Of a stretch of 64,000 nucleotides of DNA, positions 48,265 to 55,947 are shown one piece after another. The stretch is from Nocardioides sp. T2.26MG-1 (GTDB lineage: Bacteria > Actinomycetota > Actinomycetes > Propionibacteriales > Nocardioidaceae). A model generated the notes under the pieces. The model searched no databases, was not told the DNA's origin, and worked only from the letters and a program-made list of their open reading frames with translations. The stretch lies in NCBI RefSeq assembly GCF_950101795.1, contig NZ_CATNLZ010000034.1, positions 124,001 through 188,000 of the forward strand. The letters are read 5' to 3'. A program made the translations under genes and the position numbers. Each line of letters begins with the position of its first letter. Position 1 is the stretch's first letter.

Positions 48265-49215
48265 TCAGGGTTGGGTATGGATCAGCTCATCGCGGAGCAG
48301 TGCGTCGCTGAGGCCGGTATGGACGTCGATGACTCCGAGGCCTTCGTACTCGACCGTGTAAGCGGCTCTCTCGGCGGCGTTGGAGTAGTAAGCCAAGGGT
48401 CGGCACGGAGCGACCGGCTCGACCGCGTACTGGTCGAATGCGTACTGAAGGAAGTTCATCGACATCACCGGACGCCGGTCCACCGCCAGCGCTCGCAGCG
48501 ACGCGGCGGCGGGGTGATCACCCACGTCGAGGCTGGCCGCGCGGCGTCCGAGGCGAAACTGCCGGTACCCCTTTGCGGGCGCGGCCATGGAGAGCAACTC
48601 ATCGCCCGGCGCCATGTACAGCCACACATCAGCCGAGTACCGCGTCACCGGCCCGCGGGGCATGACCGCCAGACGCAGGACGAGTTCGCCGTCCTCCGTC
48701 ACTGTCACGGAACGCTCGCTAGTGCCCTCGACGAACGACATGTCCGCCACGAACTTGGCCTCTCCGAAGGCGACCTTGCCCACGGCTGCGCCGATCGGGG
48801 AGGTGATGGGGAACGCCAGCTGTAGTGCCCCGAGCCGGTGTCTCGCACTTCGCCTCCGTGAGAACGCCATCGGAGCAGGCCCCGGATCCGAGCGGGCGAC
48901 CAGCAGTGCGGCGTGCACCATGCCGAATGGAGCGGCCTGTCGGACCTCTCCGCCCTCGAGCCGAGCCGCGAAGAGGTTGGCACGGGCGGCCTCCACGACA
49001 ACGAGGGCGGACCCGTCCAGCCATCTGACCGGCACCAAGCCGTCGGAGGGCAACATCTGCCGCGCTGCCTGCATCGAGGCCCGGAAGACCGCCATGTAGG
49101 CGTCGAGGTCGGGCCAGTGGAACGGCAGGAGGAACCGCGTGCCCTCGAAGTCGCCGAACTCCGAGCGCGGGTTGCCGACGTCAACGCCAATGGGCCGGGT
49201 TCGCAACAACCTCAC
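48265..49215 (-). CDS. Acetoacetate-decarboxylase-superfamily-like protein
   Basis: Protein of 316 aa of uncertain function. The stretch KVAFGEAKFVADMSF resembles the lysine-containing segment of acetoacetate decarboxylases (E-x-K-x-x-A), in which the Lys forms a Schiff base, and the preceding AFPITSPIG region fits that fold. Other parts are unremarkable. Codon use matches the chromosome. A second possibility is a protein of the related fatty-acid or aldo-acid decarboxylase-like group without catalysis. It follows a hydrolase remnant and precedes a degenerate region with integrase remnants. Confidence 0.55.
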   Translation of the reverse strand: MRLLRTRPIGVDVGNPRSEFGDFEGTRFLLPFHWPDLDAYMAVFRASMQAARQMLPSDGLVPVRWLDGSALVVVEAARANLFAARLEGGEVRQAAPFGMVHAALLVARSDPGPAPMAFSRRRSARHRLGALQLAFPITSPIGAAVGKVAFGEAKFVADMSFVEGTSERSVTVTEDGELVLRLAVMPRGPVTRYSADVWLYMAPGDELLSMAAPAKGYRQFRLGRRAASLDVGDHPAAASLRALAVDRRPVMSMNFLQYAFDQYAVEPVAPCRPLAYYSNAAERAAYTVEYEGLGVIDVHTGLSDALLRDELIHTQP

Positions 49216-49453
49216 CTTCTCGTCACGAGACTAGGCCTCACCGCGGCCGCCTCACCAGAGTCCTTGGACCCAGGGGCGAACACGCCCAATGACGGGGGGA
49301 AGGCGCCACGCCATCAGACTGGGACCTGCGGGCCGTGCGTTCCTCGCGGACGCCCGGGAGCCTCGCGGGAGACGCCCTTCAGCGGTCGACCCGGCGAATC
49401 CGTCACCAGCGCCCGGCCGCCATCTGAGACCTTCCGGTGGACAGCGAGGCCAG
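49216..49453. other. Non-coding stretch beside an integrase remnant
   Basis: About 240 bp with no convincing frame on either strand and no clear hairpin or repeat. It joins the decarboxylase-like gene to the integrase remnant and is probably degraded mobile-element sequence. Confidence 0.4.
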
Positions 49454-49585
49454 TCACAGGCCGAGGTCGCGGAGCCGGGTCTGCGTGGTGATCCGGTCGA
49501 TCGGGGCACCGTTGACAGCGGCGGTCGTGACGTGGCCGGCGCGCAGCGAGTGACCGCCGACCGGGATGCCGTGATCGCGCTCAGG
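49454..49585 (-). pseudogene. Integrase (tyrosine recombinase) fragment
   Basis: The minus strand reads ERDHGIPVGGHSLRAGHVTT continuing AAVNGAPIDRITTQTRLRDL and GL then TGA at 49454-49456. HSLRAGHVTTAA is the box II region (H-x-L-R) of tyrosine site-specific recombinases. Everything before it is missing, replaced by the end of the dihydrofolate-reductase-like gene, and the frame stops before the catalytic Tyr. It is a relic of an integrated element. Confidence 0.7.
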
Positions 49586-50150
49586 GCGAACCCGGCGGGC
49601 CGTCCAGCACCCTCGGCACGTACTCGACCAGCTGGATCCGGCCGTCGAACGTGCGGCTGTCCGTCATGTCGAGGGCGACGTCGGGATAGCCGTCGTAGAT
49701 GCGCTCGCTGCCTGTCGCTCCCGTGATCACGGGGAACATCACCACCCGGAACCGGTCGACCAGGCCGGCCTCCAGGAGCGAGCGGCACAGCGCGAGGCTC
49801 CCGATGGTGCGCATCGACCGGTCACCGGTCTCCTTCATCTCGCGCACGGCCTGGACGGCGTCACCGGCGACCAGGGTCGAGTTCTCCCACTCCAGTGGCT
49901 CGGTCAGTGTCCTGGAGAAGACGACCTTGGACACGCCTCCCAGCGCATCCGTCCCGGGCTCACCCTCCTTGGTGAAGCCGTACATGAGGCGGTAGGTGTT
50001 CGCGCCCATCAGGAGCCGGTAGTCCCGCTCGGGGTTCTCGCCCAGCCACGCTAGGTACTCCGGACCCTCCAGGCCCCACCAGCCGGGCCAGCCCTCGGCG
50101 GAGGCATACCCGTCGAGTGACGTGATGAAGTCGACGACAAGTTCAGGCAT
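49581..50150 (-). CDS. Dihydrofolate reductase / RibD C-terminal-like protein
   Basis: Protein of 189 aa. It starts with the family's ELVVDFITSLDGYASAEGWP and has LLMGANTYRLMYGF, VFSRTLTEPLEWENSTLV and IGSLALCRSLLEAGLVDRFR, ending in RIQLVEYVPRVLDGPPG. These proteins share the DHFR/RibD reductase fold and presumably bind NADPH, but most act on unknown pterin- or riboflavin-like substrates. AAGGAGGAG lies just before ATG 50150. The 3' end abuts the integrase fragment but the C terminus appears natural. Confidence 0.84.
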   Translation of the reverse strand: MPELVVDFITSLDGYASAEGWPGWWGLEGPEYLAWLGENPERDYRLLMGANTYRLMYGFTKEGEPGTDALGGVSKVVFSRTLTEPLEWENSTLVAGDAVQAVREMKETGDRSMRTIGSLALCRSLLEAGLVDRFRVVMFPVITGATGSERIYDGYPDVALDMTDSRTFDGRIQLVEYVPRVLDGPPGSP

Positions 50151-50173
50151 GAGTGCTCCTCCTTTTCGCGTCA

Positions 50174-50665
50174 TCACCAGTCTGCGTTCGGGTGGACCTC
50201 GGGTCGAGGGCCTGGCACGTCGCACACGTCAACGGTCGACAAGCTCCGTCGACCCCGCACCGAAGGTCCCCATCGCCCGGACAGCGCAGAAGCGTTGTCC
50301 TGGGGCGAAGCACCAATCTTGCGCAACGTGGGGACGGCCTCTTCGGCCGTCCCGGTCGTCAGCGCGAGCGCGGCCATCATTTCCTGCAGAGATCTCACGT
50401 CGTAGCCGTCACCGCCGCCGGGCTGGGGCGTGATGAGGACAAGGCGGTGGGTCGCGGCGGTGACGATCTGGTCGAGTAACCCCATGTCGGCGTTCGATGG
50501 GTCGTAGCCGGAGTCGTTGAGAACATGCCACGCGGTGTCCCGAAGGTCTTCGGGTGACAACATTGAGTCCGAGCCGGTGGCCGTCTCGGTTTGCCGTTGC
50601 AGCGTCAGACCGACTCGACAGTGGAGGTCTAGGACGACCTGCGCGTAGTCCCGAAGAGCAGCCAC
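50174..50665 (-). CDS. Hypothetical protein, possibly a fragment
   Basis: From GTG 50665 the frame reads VAALRDYAQVVLDLHCRVGL, then MLSPEDLRDTAWHVLNDSGY, LLDQIVTAATHRLVLITPQP and SLQEMMAALALTTGTAEEA. The amphipathic helices look like protein, but I recognise no family, and the last 30 residues are basic and look random. ATG 50563 is an alternative start. It follows the subtilase fragment within 12 nt. It may be a decayed piece of a larger gene. Confidence 0.35.
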   Translation of the reverse strand: MAALRDYAQVVLDLHCRVGLTLQRQTETATGSDSMLSPEDLRDTAWHVLNDSGYDPSNADMGLLDQIVTAATHRLVLITPQPGGGDGYDVRSLQEMMAALALTTGTAEEAVPTLRKIGASPQDNASALSGRWGPSVRGRRSLSTVDVCDVPGPRPEVHPNADW

Positions 50666-50676
50666 ACGAGGACGGG

Positions 50677-51600
50677 CTACCCGGTGGCTGTGCGAGACAT
50701 GGAGCCACTCTCTCGCTGGATGCTGACCGCCTCTCGGATCGTCTGCTGGATCGTGCTGCCGTCCTCGGCCGTTGCGGTGACCTTGAGTGCGAGTGTCCCG
50801 TCGGTCGCGTCGTATGCCGGGATCCTGAGTCCGGCGGCGAACTCTCCACCGCCGAGGGCGCGCAGCCGCACGTCCTGCCAGGTCGTGCCGCTGTCGGTGC
50901 TCACGAACGCCTGCATGTCGCGGACCTGTGGCGCCTGACCGAGCGCGCGGTAGGCGCTCACCACGAGGGTCTGCCTGCTGCGCTCCGGTACGGCGTTGTG
51001 CGGGTCGGTGTTCATCCGGTAGCGCAGGAAGAGCATCGGCTCGAACTGACAACCACCGTCGGGACTGCTCCACCATTCCGGACACGCGAAGCCCTGCGGG
51101 GCGTGATCCTGGCTGCCCCGGGCAGACCGGAAGGTCCAGGTGGTTTCCGCCGTCGCGGACTCACCGATGAGCCGGTAGTCGGTCGCCTCCGGTGGGAGCC
51201 GGTAGGTCGGGCCGTAGAAGAAGTGCTCCTCCTGCGGCAGCTCCGTGCCGTTCGCGAACAGCCGCAGGTGCTCGGGAGTGAACGCCTTGAGTCCGTTGGA
51301 GGTGCCGGGGGCCGCACCGGAGATCTCGTCTAGAACCGGGTAGAAGACATCACCCTTCCGGCAGAACGTGCACTCCAGCACGGCCCAACCGCTCCCCTCC
51401 CACTTCCCGGGCTGGGCGGCGAACACCTCCGGAGGGATGCTCACCACCCCAGGGACCGCCGGACTCGCGTTCCACCGGACGCCTCGCGTCCCTGGCCGGT
51501 CGACCACGTCGAGACGATGGCCGAGGGGCGTGTCGGGGCTACAGGGCTCACCTGCACTTGTTTCAGCCTCAACCGACGAACATCCGCGACGCACCCGCAC
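50677..51600 (-). pseudogene. C-terminal fragment of a secreted S8 (subtilisin-like) protease
   Basis: About 307 codons. The body resembles the region after the catalytic domain in actinobacterial subtilases: YRLPPEATDYRLIGES, TTWTFRSARGS, FLRYRMNTDPHNAVP and a last block VSTDSGTTWQDVRLRALGGG with LALKVTATAEDGSTIQQTI. There is no signal peptide and no Asp/His/Ser catalytic motif. The open frame begins at a GTG directly after the toxin gene's stop, which looks like a chance junction. I read it as the 3' remnant of a protease gene cut when the adjacent sequences arrived. Confidence 0.55.
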
Positions 51601-52152
51601 TCACGGGCGGAGTGCGGCCGACGTTTCGACGAGGCCGTCGCGTTCGAGCATGGCGAGCACGTCAGCGAAGGTGGCCGGCGGGTTCTGGCGGGAGTCGGCG
51701 ATCCGCTCGACGGCGCCGTAGACCGTCTCGCGGCTGATGTCGATCTGGTCGAGAACAAAGTCGTCGGGTGACTTCGCCTCCATGTCCCAAGCCTCGAGCG
51801 CGGCAGGTGGGAAGTCCTTGAGGTTGTCGGTCACGACGACCTGCGCGCGGGCCTTGATCGCGGCGGCGAGCACGTGCCGGTCGTCGGGGTCGGGCAACTC
51901 GACCGCGTCGATGAGCGGCTCGTAGCCGGTGACCAGGCAGTCGCGAACTGCTTTGTTCATCAGCTCGCGGGTGCGGGCCAGGTTCTGCGGGGCGAGATCG
52001 GGCCGGTTCGCGAGGAGGTTGCGAAACACCTCGTCGAGGATCTGGTCGGTCCACCTAGCCTGGACGAGACCGGCCTGGGCGATTCGGATGAGCAGGTCGC
52101 GGAGCGTGCTCGGGTAGAGCACGTTGGCGTCGTACAGGACGACGAACGACAC
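51601..52152 (-). CDS. PIN-domain toxin (VapC-like RNase)
   Basis: Protein of 183 aa. The PIN fold appears as VVLYDANVLYPSTLRDLLIR with the first catalytic Asp, ILDEVFRNLL, ELPDPDDRHVLAAAIKARA with the central acidic cluster, and VVVTDNLKDFP with the last Asp. PIN toxins cleave RNA, often tRNA, and are held inactive by the antitoxin. GTG 52152 begins one base after the stop of the HTH gene, indicating a coupled toxin-antitoxin pair. It is longer than classical VapC and belongs to the group paired with excisionase-like HTH antitoxins. Confidence 0.84.
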   Translation of the reverse strand: MSFVVLYDANVLYPSTLRDLLIRIAQAGLVQARWTDQILDEVFRNLLANRPDLAPQNLARTRELMNKAVRDCLVTGYEPLIDAVELPDPDDRHVLAAAIKARAQVVVTDNLKDFPPAALEAWDMEAKSPDDFVLDQIDISRETVYGAVERIADSRQNPPATFADVLAMLERDGLVETSAALRP

Positions 52153-52153
52153 C

Positions 52154-52609
52154 TCAGAGCAGGCCCATCTCTTGGTTGAGCCGGGTGAGCTCGTCTGCGG
52201 CGTCACGCCGCTCCTGGTCGTCGCGGGCCATGTAGGCCATCAGAGACTGGGCCTTGATCCGGCGGTGCTTGCCGACCTTGCGGTACTCGATGTCTCCGGC
52301 GTCGAGCAGCCCGATGAGGAACGGTCGGCTGACATTGAGCAGTTCGGCTGCCTGCTGCGTGGTGAGCTCGGCATGCGCCGGCACGACCGAGACCCCCTGA
52401 CCTGCGGCCATGTGGGCGAGCACCCGCGCGAGGAGCTCGACCGCCCCGCGCGGGACTACAAGTGTCTCCTCGGGGTCGTCGGCGACGACAAGGCGGATCA
52501 CGCTGTCGGTGTGCGTGGCGAGGTAGTCCTTGACGTGCGGCAGTGCCTCGACGGCGGTGTTGATGTCGGACTCGTCGGGCTGGACGGAGGCGAGTGCCAA
52601 GGCGGTCAT
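52154..52609 (-). CDS. HTH (excisionase-type) antitoxin
   Basis: Protein of 151 aa. A C-terminal MerR/excisionase-like helix-turn-helix, LTTQQAAELLNVSRPFLIGL followed by DIEYRKVGKHRRIKAQSLMA, binds DNA; the N-terminal half carries VADDPEETLVVPRGAVELLA. Proteins of this form pair with PIN toxins and repress their own promoter. AAGAGAGGAG precedes ATG 52609, and an imperfect palindrome lies about 30 bp farther upstream. Confidence 0.82.
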   Translation of the reverse strand: MTALALASVQPDESDINTAVEALPHVKDYLATHTDSVIRLVVADDPEETLVVPRGAVELLARVLAHMAAGQGVSVVPAHAELTTQQAAELLNVSRPFLIGLLDAGDIEYRKVGKHRRIKAQSLMAYMARDDQERRDAADELTRLNQEMGLL

Positions 52610-52637
52610 GGTGACTCCTCTCTCAAGACATCCATTA

Positions 52638-52652
52638 TTCGCAATATTCGAA
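52638..52652. promoter_or_regulatory. Candidate operator of the toxin-antitoxin pair
   Basis: TTCGCAATATTCGAA, with TTCG/CGAA ends around an AT-rich centre, lies 29 bp upstream of the antitoxin start in a stretch much richer in A+T than its surroundings. A promoter for the pair and autorepression by the HTH protein would be expected here. Confidence 0.4.
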
Positions 52653-52682
52653 GCAAACGCAATAGATCAACAGTCGAGGTGG

Positions 52683-52919
52683 TCAGATGTTTCCGACGTC
52701 GAGGCGCAGCGCCTCGATGGCGGCGCGCTCGGCGGCGGTGGCGCGGGTGTAGCGCACGAGCATGTCGGTGCGGGACCAGCCAGCCATGGCCATCAGTCCG
52801 GATTCGGTGCCACCAGCGGCCTGCCAGCTGTGGGCGGCGGTGTGGCGGAGCCGGTGCAGGTGGAATCCGTCGATGCCGGCGTGCTGGGCGCGGCGGCGCA
52901 GGGCCTGCATCGACGATAT
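52683..52919 (-). pseudogene. C-terminal fragment of a tyrosine recombinase
   Basis: About 78 residues from the end of an integrase: SSMQALRRRAQHAGIDGF, HLHRLRHTAAHSWQAAGG (box II H-x-x-R), MAMAGWSRTDMLVRYTRA with the catalytic Tyr, and a natural-looking C terminus EALRLDVGNI. The catalytic core before it is absent; the upstream sequence to 53003 does not code for it. It lies next to the tRNA-like attachment fragment, so it may be what is left of an integration module, or belong to an older element on the left. Confidence 0.72.
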
Positions 52920-53003
52920 CGGGAACGACCTAGTTCGGCCGGCGTCAGGCTGGGTCCAGATTTCGCGACAGTAAGTGGACACTGGATCAAATCTCCAAAT
53001 GCT

Positions 53004-53037
53004 TTCAGGCTCGGAATCCGTAGATTCCGAGCCTGAA
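53004..53037 (-). terminator. Perfect 15-bp hairpin terminator after the tRNA fragment
   Basis: TTCAGGCTCGGAATC, a CGTA loop, then the exact reverse complement GATTCCGAGCCTGAA. It lies 5 nt downstream of the tRNA 3' end on the minus strand, where the terminator of that tRNA gene would be. A short AT-rich tail follows. It shows that the left flank is the native 3' side of the tRNA locus. Confidence 0.75.
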
Positions 53038-53042
53038 CTTTG

Positions 53043-53076
53043 TAGCGGGGGCAGGATTTGAACCTGCGACCTCTGG
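53043..53076 (-). other. Attachment-site fragment: 3' end of a tRNA gene (probably initiator tRNA-Met)
   Basis: On the minus strand this reads CCAGAGGTCGCAGGTTCAAA then TCCTGCCCCCGCTA: end of the anticodon stem, variable loop, T arm (GCAGG/CCTGC around TTCAAAT) and acceptor strand with the discriminator A. The pattern fits initiator tRNA-Met, with a U facing the expected C1. The 5' half of a tRNA is not present to the right, so this is not a functional gene but the kind of duplicate left by integration into a tRNA 3' end. The element then extends to the right. Confidence 0.72.
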
Positions 53077-53548
53077 ACCTCCAGCGTGTGTGCGTTCCGC
53101 CGCTGGATCCTTTGACCGCACTTGCCGATGTGTGCTCTGACCTGCGCAGACGCGCAAAACCCAGCGCGCCGAATCCAGATCTTCTTGACGCTATGTGCTC
53201 AGATCAGACGGCTTGCGCTGACGTTTTCGGGACATAAGCGCGGCGTGGCTCGAATCGCAGTCGGACCCACTGGTGCGGCCGAACGGCGGTTGGTCGAGCG
53301 GCGGCCAAGTGGTGGTTGCCCGTCCAGGCACCTCGCAGCGCACACCATTACGAGGCGACGGCGCAGTAGTGGACGAAGTGCTTCATCTGGGTGCCTGCGG
53401 CCCCTACAGCTGCCAGGCCGCTCGCACCCTGGCGCGCAGCCCACCGCCGACGTCAACGGGACGATCACCGACGTCCCCCGGATGCAGGCGTCACTGCCGC
53501 CATGATGGACACCTGCGAACTCCCCGCCCTACAACCTCGACCCTTGCC
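53077..53548. other. Island left end with no clear gene
   Basis: About 470 bp. Several short frames exist on both strands, but none resembles a known family or has a good ribosome-binding site. It is less G+C-rich in places than the chromosome to the left. I see no strong terminal inverted repeat. It probably represents element sequence next to the attachment site. Confidence 0.45.
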
Positions 53549-53950
53549 TCACGTGTCTCGCACGATGATGTGACAGATCTTGGTGTCGGTGCAGTCAGCA
53601 GGATCAAGCCGGTCACTGCGGCTGATGAGCCCCTCAATCTCCGCTTCGAGCGCGGCGAGCTCGCGTTGCCGGGCCCGGATGCCTTCCCGCTTGGTCACGA
53701 GCAGGGATTGGACGTGCGAGCACGGGACGGCGCCGTCTCGACGCAGCTCGAGGATGCTGGCCACCTCGACCAGGGTGAGACCAGCCGCCTGGCCGCTGCG
53801 GATAAATGCGAGCCGGTTGAGGACCGAGGCGTCGTAGTCCCGGTAACCGTTGGGACCCCGCGGTGGCTGGGGAAGCAGGCCACGCCGCTCGTAGAAGCGG
53901 ATGGTCTGTGCCGCTACGCCCGCCGCCTCGGCAGCCTCTCCAATGCGCAT
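53549..53950 (-). CDS. MerR-family metal-responsive regulator
   Basis: Protein of 133 aa. N-terminal helix-turn-helix MRIGEAAEAAGVAAQTIRFY with ERRGLLPQPPRGPNGYRDYD, the hallmark of MerR proteins, then the dimer helix and a metal site. Cys77 (VPCSHV), Cys120 and Cys126 (DCTDTKICHI) give three thiols, the number used by mercury MerR, though the spacing is not identical; Zn/Cd/Pb sensing is the alternative. It is divergent from the thioredoxin-like/MerA-like operon, whose promoter has the stretched 19-bp spacer that MerR proteins activate. Confidence 0.88.
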   Translation of the reverse strand: MRIGEAAEAAGVAAQTIRFYERRGLLPQPPRGPNGYRDYDASVLNRLAFIRSGQAAGLTLVEVASILELRRDGAVPCSHVQSLLVTKREGIRARQRELAALEAEIEGLISRSDRLDPADCTDTKICHIIVRDT

Positions 53951-53965
53951 GGTCTCACTTTACGC

Positions 53966-53996
53966 TTGACCTTGCACCATGGATCAAGGTTTAACG
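53966..53996 (+). promoter_or_regulatory. MerR-type promoter with 19-bp spacer
   Basis: TTGACC (53966-53971) and TTAACG (53991-53996) are separated by 19 bp. The spacer contains the dyad ACCTTG...CAAGGT around CACCATGGAT. This is the standard MerR arrangement, in which the bound activator untwists an overlong promoter when metal binds. It drives the operon at 54005 and overlaps the regulator's own divergent promoter. Confidence 0.82.
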
Positions 53997-54004
53997 TGAC
54001 GGCT

Positions 54005-54304
54005 ATGGACATCACGCTGCTCTACTTCGAGGACTGCCCGAATTGGAAGGTGGCGGACGAACGACTCCGCGTCGTTGCGTCGGAGCGCGGCGACGTCCGC
54101 TTGACTCGCCATCTTGTCGAGACTCCGGCGGAGGCCGAGCGCACCGGCTTCCACGGCTCCCCGAGCATCCAGGTCGACGGCGTCGACGTCTTCGCCGAGC
54201 CCGACTCCGAGGTCGGCCTGACCTGCCGCCGCTACCGCACGCCGGATGGATTCCAAGGCGCACCGACCCTCGAGCAACTACGGGCGGTCCTGGCCGATGC
54301 GTGA
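54005..54304 (+). CDS. Small thioredoxin-fold protein of the mer-like operon
   Basis: Protein of 99 aa. It begins DITLLYFEDCPNWKVADERL, with a single Cys at the thioredoxin active-site position, and has FHGSPSIQVDGVDVFAEP, the cis-Pro segment of the fold; a second Cys is in GLTCRRY. Similar proteins sit after merR in actinobacterial mercury operons. It might carry the metal or a thiol between proteins. ATG 54005 is 8 nt past the promoter's -10 region, so the message may be leaderless or nearly so. The stop overlaps the next gene's start region. Confidence 0.78.
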   Translation: MDITLLYFEDCPNWKVADERLRVVASERGDVRLTRHLVETPAEAERTGFHGSPSIQVDGVDVFAEPDSEVGLTCRRYRTPDGFQGAPTLEQLRAVLADA

Positions 54305-54575
54305 CCGCATCACCACCATCGGCCCCATCGCGGCAACGGCCGACGCCATCGGCCTCTGCTGCGGCCTGCCGGTCCTGTTGTCGCTGGGGATCGCCGGCGC
54401 CATCGCCAGCTGGTCCCTGCAGAACTGGGTGCTGATCTGGGCTCGTGCTCGCCGCTGCCCGGATGGGCACGGTGGGTCCGAGGCCGGCGACGCAATCGTC
54501 CGAGCCATAGCCCGAGACCGACCGTGCACACGGACACCTCACCCGCACAGAACGCTGACAGCTCCACCGACCTGA
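54297..54575 (+). CDS. Short MerT-like membrane protein, possibly frameshifted
   Basis: Starts at ATG 54297, overlapping the previous gene by 8 nt. The first 45 residues form one or two membrane segments with a vicinal Cys pair, IGLCCGLPVLLSLGIAGAIA, the arrangement MerT uses to take Hg(II) across the membrane. After SWSLQNWVLI the frame becomes Arg/Pro-rich (WARARRCPDGHGG) and unlike a transporter. The frame one base over gives GLVLAAARMGTVGPRPATQS, a much better second helix end, stopping at 54510. A frameshift near 54436 is therefore likely, by mutation or sequencing error. Confidence 0.6.
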   Translation: MRDRITTIGPIAATADAIGLCCGLPVLLSLGIAGAIASWSLQNWVLIWARARRCPDGHGGSEAGDAIVRAIARDRPCTRTPHPHRTLTAPPT

Positions 54576-54594
54576 CAGTCAAGGAGAACACCGC

Positions 54595-55947
54595 ATGAGC
54601 CAGCACTTCGACCTGATCGTGATCGGCGCCGGCATGGCCGGAGTCGCCGCCGCGAACAAGTGCGCAGCCCAAGGGTGGGAAGTGGCCATCGTCGACTCAC
54701 TCCCTTACGGCGGCACGTGCGCCTTGCGGGGCTGCGATCCCAAGAAGATCCTGCGACGCGGCGCCGAGGTCATCGAGAGTGCCCGCCTGCTGAGCGGCAA
54801 GGGCATCAACAGCGACGGGTTGTCGATCAACTGGGCGGACTTGATGAAGCACAAACACGGCTTCACCGACCCGGTCCCCCAGAGCATGGAGGACGGCCTG
54901 ACCCGCAGCGGCGTCACCACCCTGCACGGCCGGGCGAGGTTTACCGGTCCTCGCCAGCTCGAGATCGACGGCACCGTCTACGACGCCGACCGCCTCCTGG
55001 TCGCCACCGGTGCGCGACCACGTCCCCTGGAGTTCCCGGGCCACCAGCATCTGATCGACAGCACCGACTTCCTGGATCTCGAGGAACTGCCTTCTCGGAT
55101 CCTGTTCGTCGGAGGCGGCTTCATCTCATTCGAGTTCGCCCACATAGCCGCACGCGCCGGCAGCGCAGCAACGATCATCGACCGCGGCGAGCGTCCATTG
55201 AAGGGCTTCGACCCCGACCTCGTCGAGCTCCTGGTCGACCACGGCCGGGAAGTCGGCATCGACCTGCGCCGACGCACCAGCGTCGTGAACCTGCACCAGT
55301 CCGACACCGGCTACCGAGTCGCACTCGAGCACGACGGCGCCCAGGAGACCATCGAGACCGACCTCGTCGTCCACGGCGCCGGCCGAGTCGCGGACCTGGC
55401 AGACCTCGGCCTCGACGCCGCCGGGGTCGAATGGGGCGAGCACGGCATCCACGTCGCCGACTACCTCCAAAGCACGACCAACCCGGCCGTCTGGGCCGCA
55501 GGCGACTCCGCTGACACCGCCGGGATGCCGCTCACACCGGTCGCGGTTTCGGAGGCCAAGGTCGCCGCCTCCAACATGATCAAGGGCACCACCACGACCC
55601 CGGACTACGCCGGCGTGCCCACGGCGGTCTTCACCATCCCTGAACTCACCCGCGTCGGCATGCTGGAATCCGAAGCCCGCCAGGAGGGCATCGATCTCGC
55701 CATCCGCTACTCCGACACCAGCGGCTGGTACTCCAACTACCGGATCGGCGCAACCACCGCTGCGACGAAGATCCTCATCGACCAGTCAACCGACCAGGTC
55801 GTCGGAGCCCACCTGCTAGGACACGAGTACGGGGAGCTGATCAACACTCTCGGCCTGGCCATCAAGGTCGGCCTCACCACCCGTCAACTGAAGTCCGCGA
55901 CAGCCGCCTACCCCACCGTAGGGTCCGACTTGGGCTCAATGTTGTAG
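54595..55947 (+). CDS. MerA-like pyridine nucleotide-disulfide oxidoreductase
   Basis: Protein of 450 aa. FAD motif LIVIGAGMAGVAAANKCAAQ, redox-active disulfide GGTCALRGCDPKK, NAD(P) motif ILFVGGGFISFEFAHIAA, and WAAGDSADTAGMPLTPVA near the second flavin contact. The C-terminal dimer domain is present but ends AAYPTVGSDLGSML: the usual HPT-x-x-E and MerA's terminal vicinal cysteines are absent, as is an N-terminal metal-binding domain. It may be a glutathione- or mycothiol-disulfide-type reductase, or a divergent metal reductase. Good RBS AAGGAGAA precedes the ATG. It is the last gene of the MerR-controlled operon. Confidence 0.86.
   Translation: MSQHFDLIVIGAGMAGVAAANKCAAQGWEVAIVDSLPYGGTCALRGCDPKKILRRGAEVIESARLLSGKGINSDGLSINWADLMKHKHGFTDPVPQSMEDGLTRSGVTTLHGRARFTGPRQLEIDGTVYDADRLLVATGARPRPLEFPGHQHLIDSTDFLDLEELPSRILFVGGGFISFEFAHIAARAGSAATIIDRGERPLKGFDPDLVELLVDHGREVGIDLRRRTSVVNLHQSDTGYRVALEHDGAQETIETDLVVHGAGRVADLADLGLDAAGVEWGEHGIHVADYLQSTTNPAVWAAGDSADTAGMPLTPVAVSEAKVAASNMIKGTTTTPDYAGVPTAVFTIPELTRVGMLESEARQEGIDLAIRYSDTSGWYSNYRIGATTAATKILIDQSTDQVVGAHLLGHEYGELINTLGLAIKVGLTTRQLKSATAAYPTVGSDLGSML

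Noticed and set aside
51598..51600. A real start for the S8 protease gene at GTG 51600
   Set aside because: There is no signal peptide, pro-domain or catalytic triad after it; the GTG directly following a stop is most simply a chance junction.
53043..53130. A complete tRNA gene
   Set aside because: Only the 3' 34 nt fit; no anticodon loop, D arm or 5' acceptor strand can be drawn from the sequence to the right.
53199..53468. An 89-codon minus-strand frame at the island edge as a gene
   Set aside because: No family resemblance, Arg/Pro/Ala-rich, no ribosome-binding site.
54595..55947. Calling the flavoprotein mercuric reductase merA
   Set aside because: The C-terminal vicinal cysteines and the HPT-x-x-E motif are missing; only the active-site disulfide and flavin motifs are shared with the wider family.
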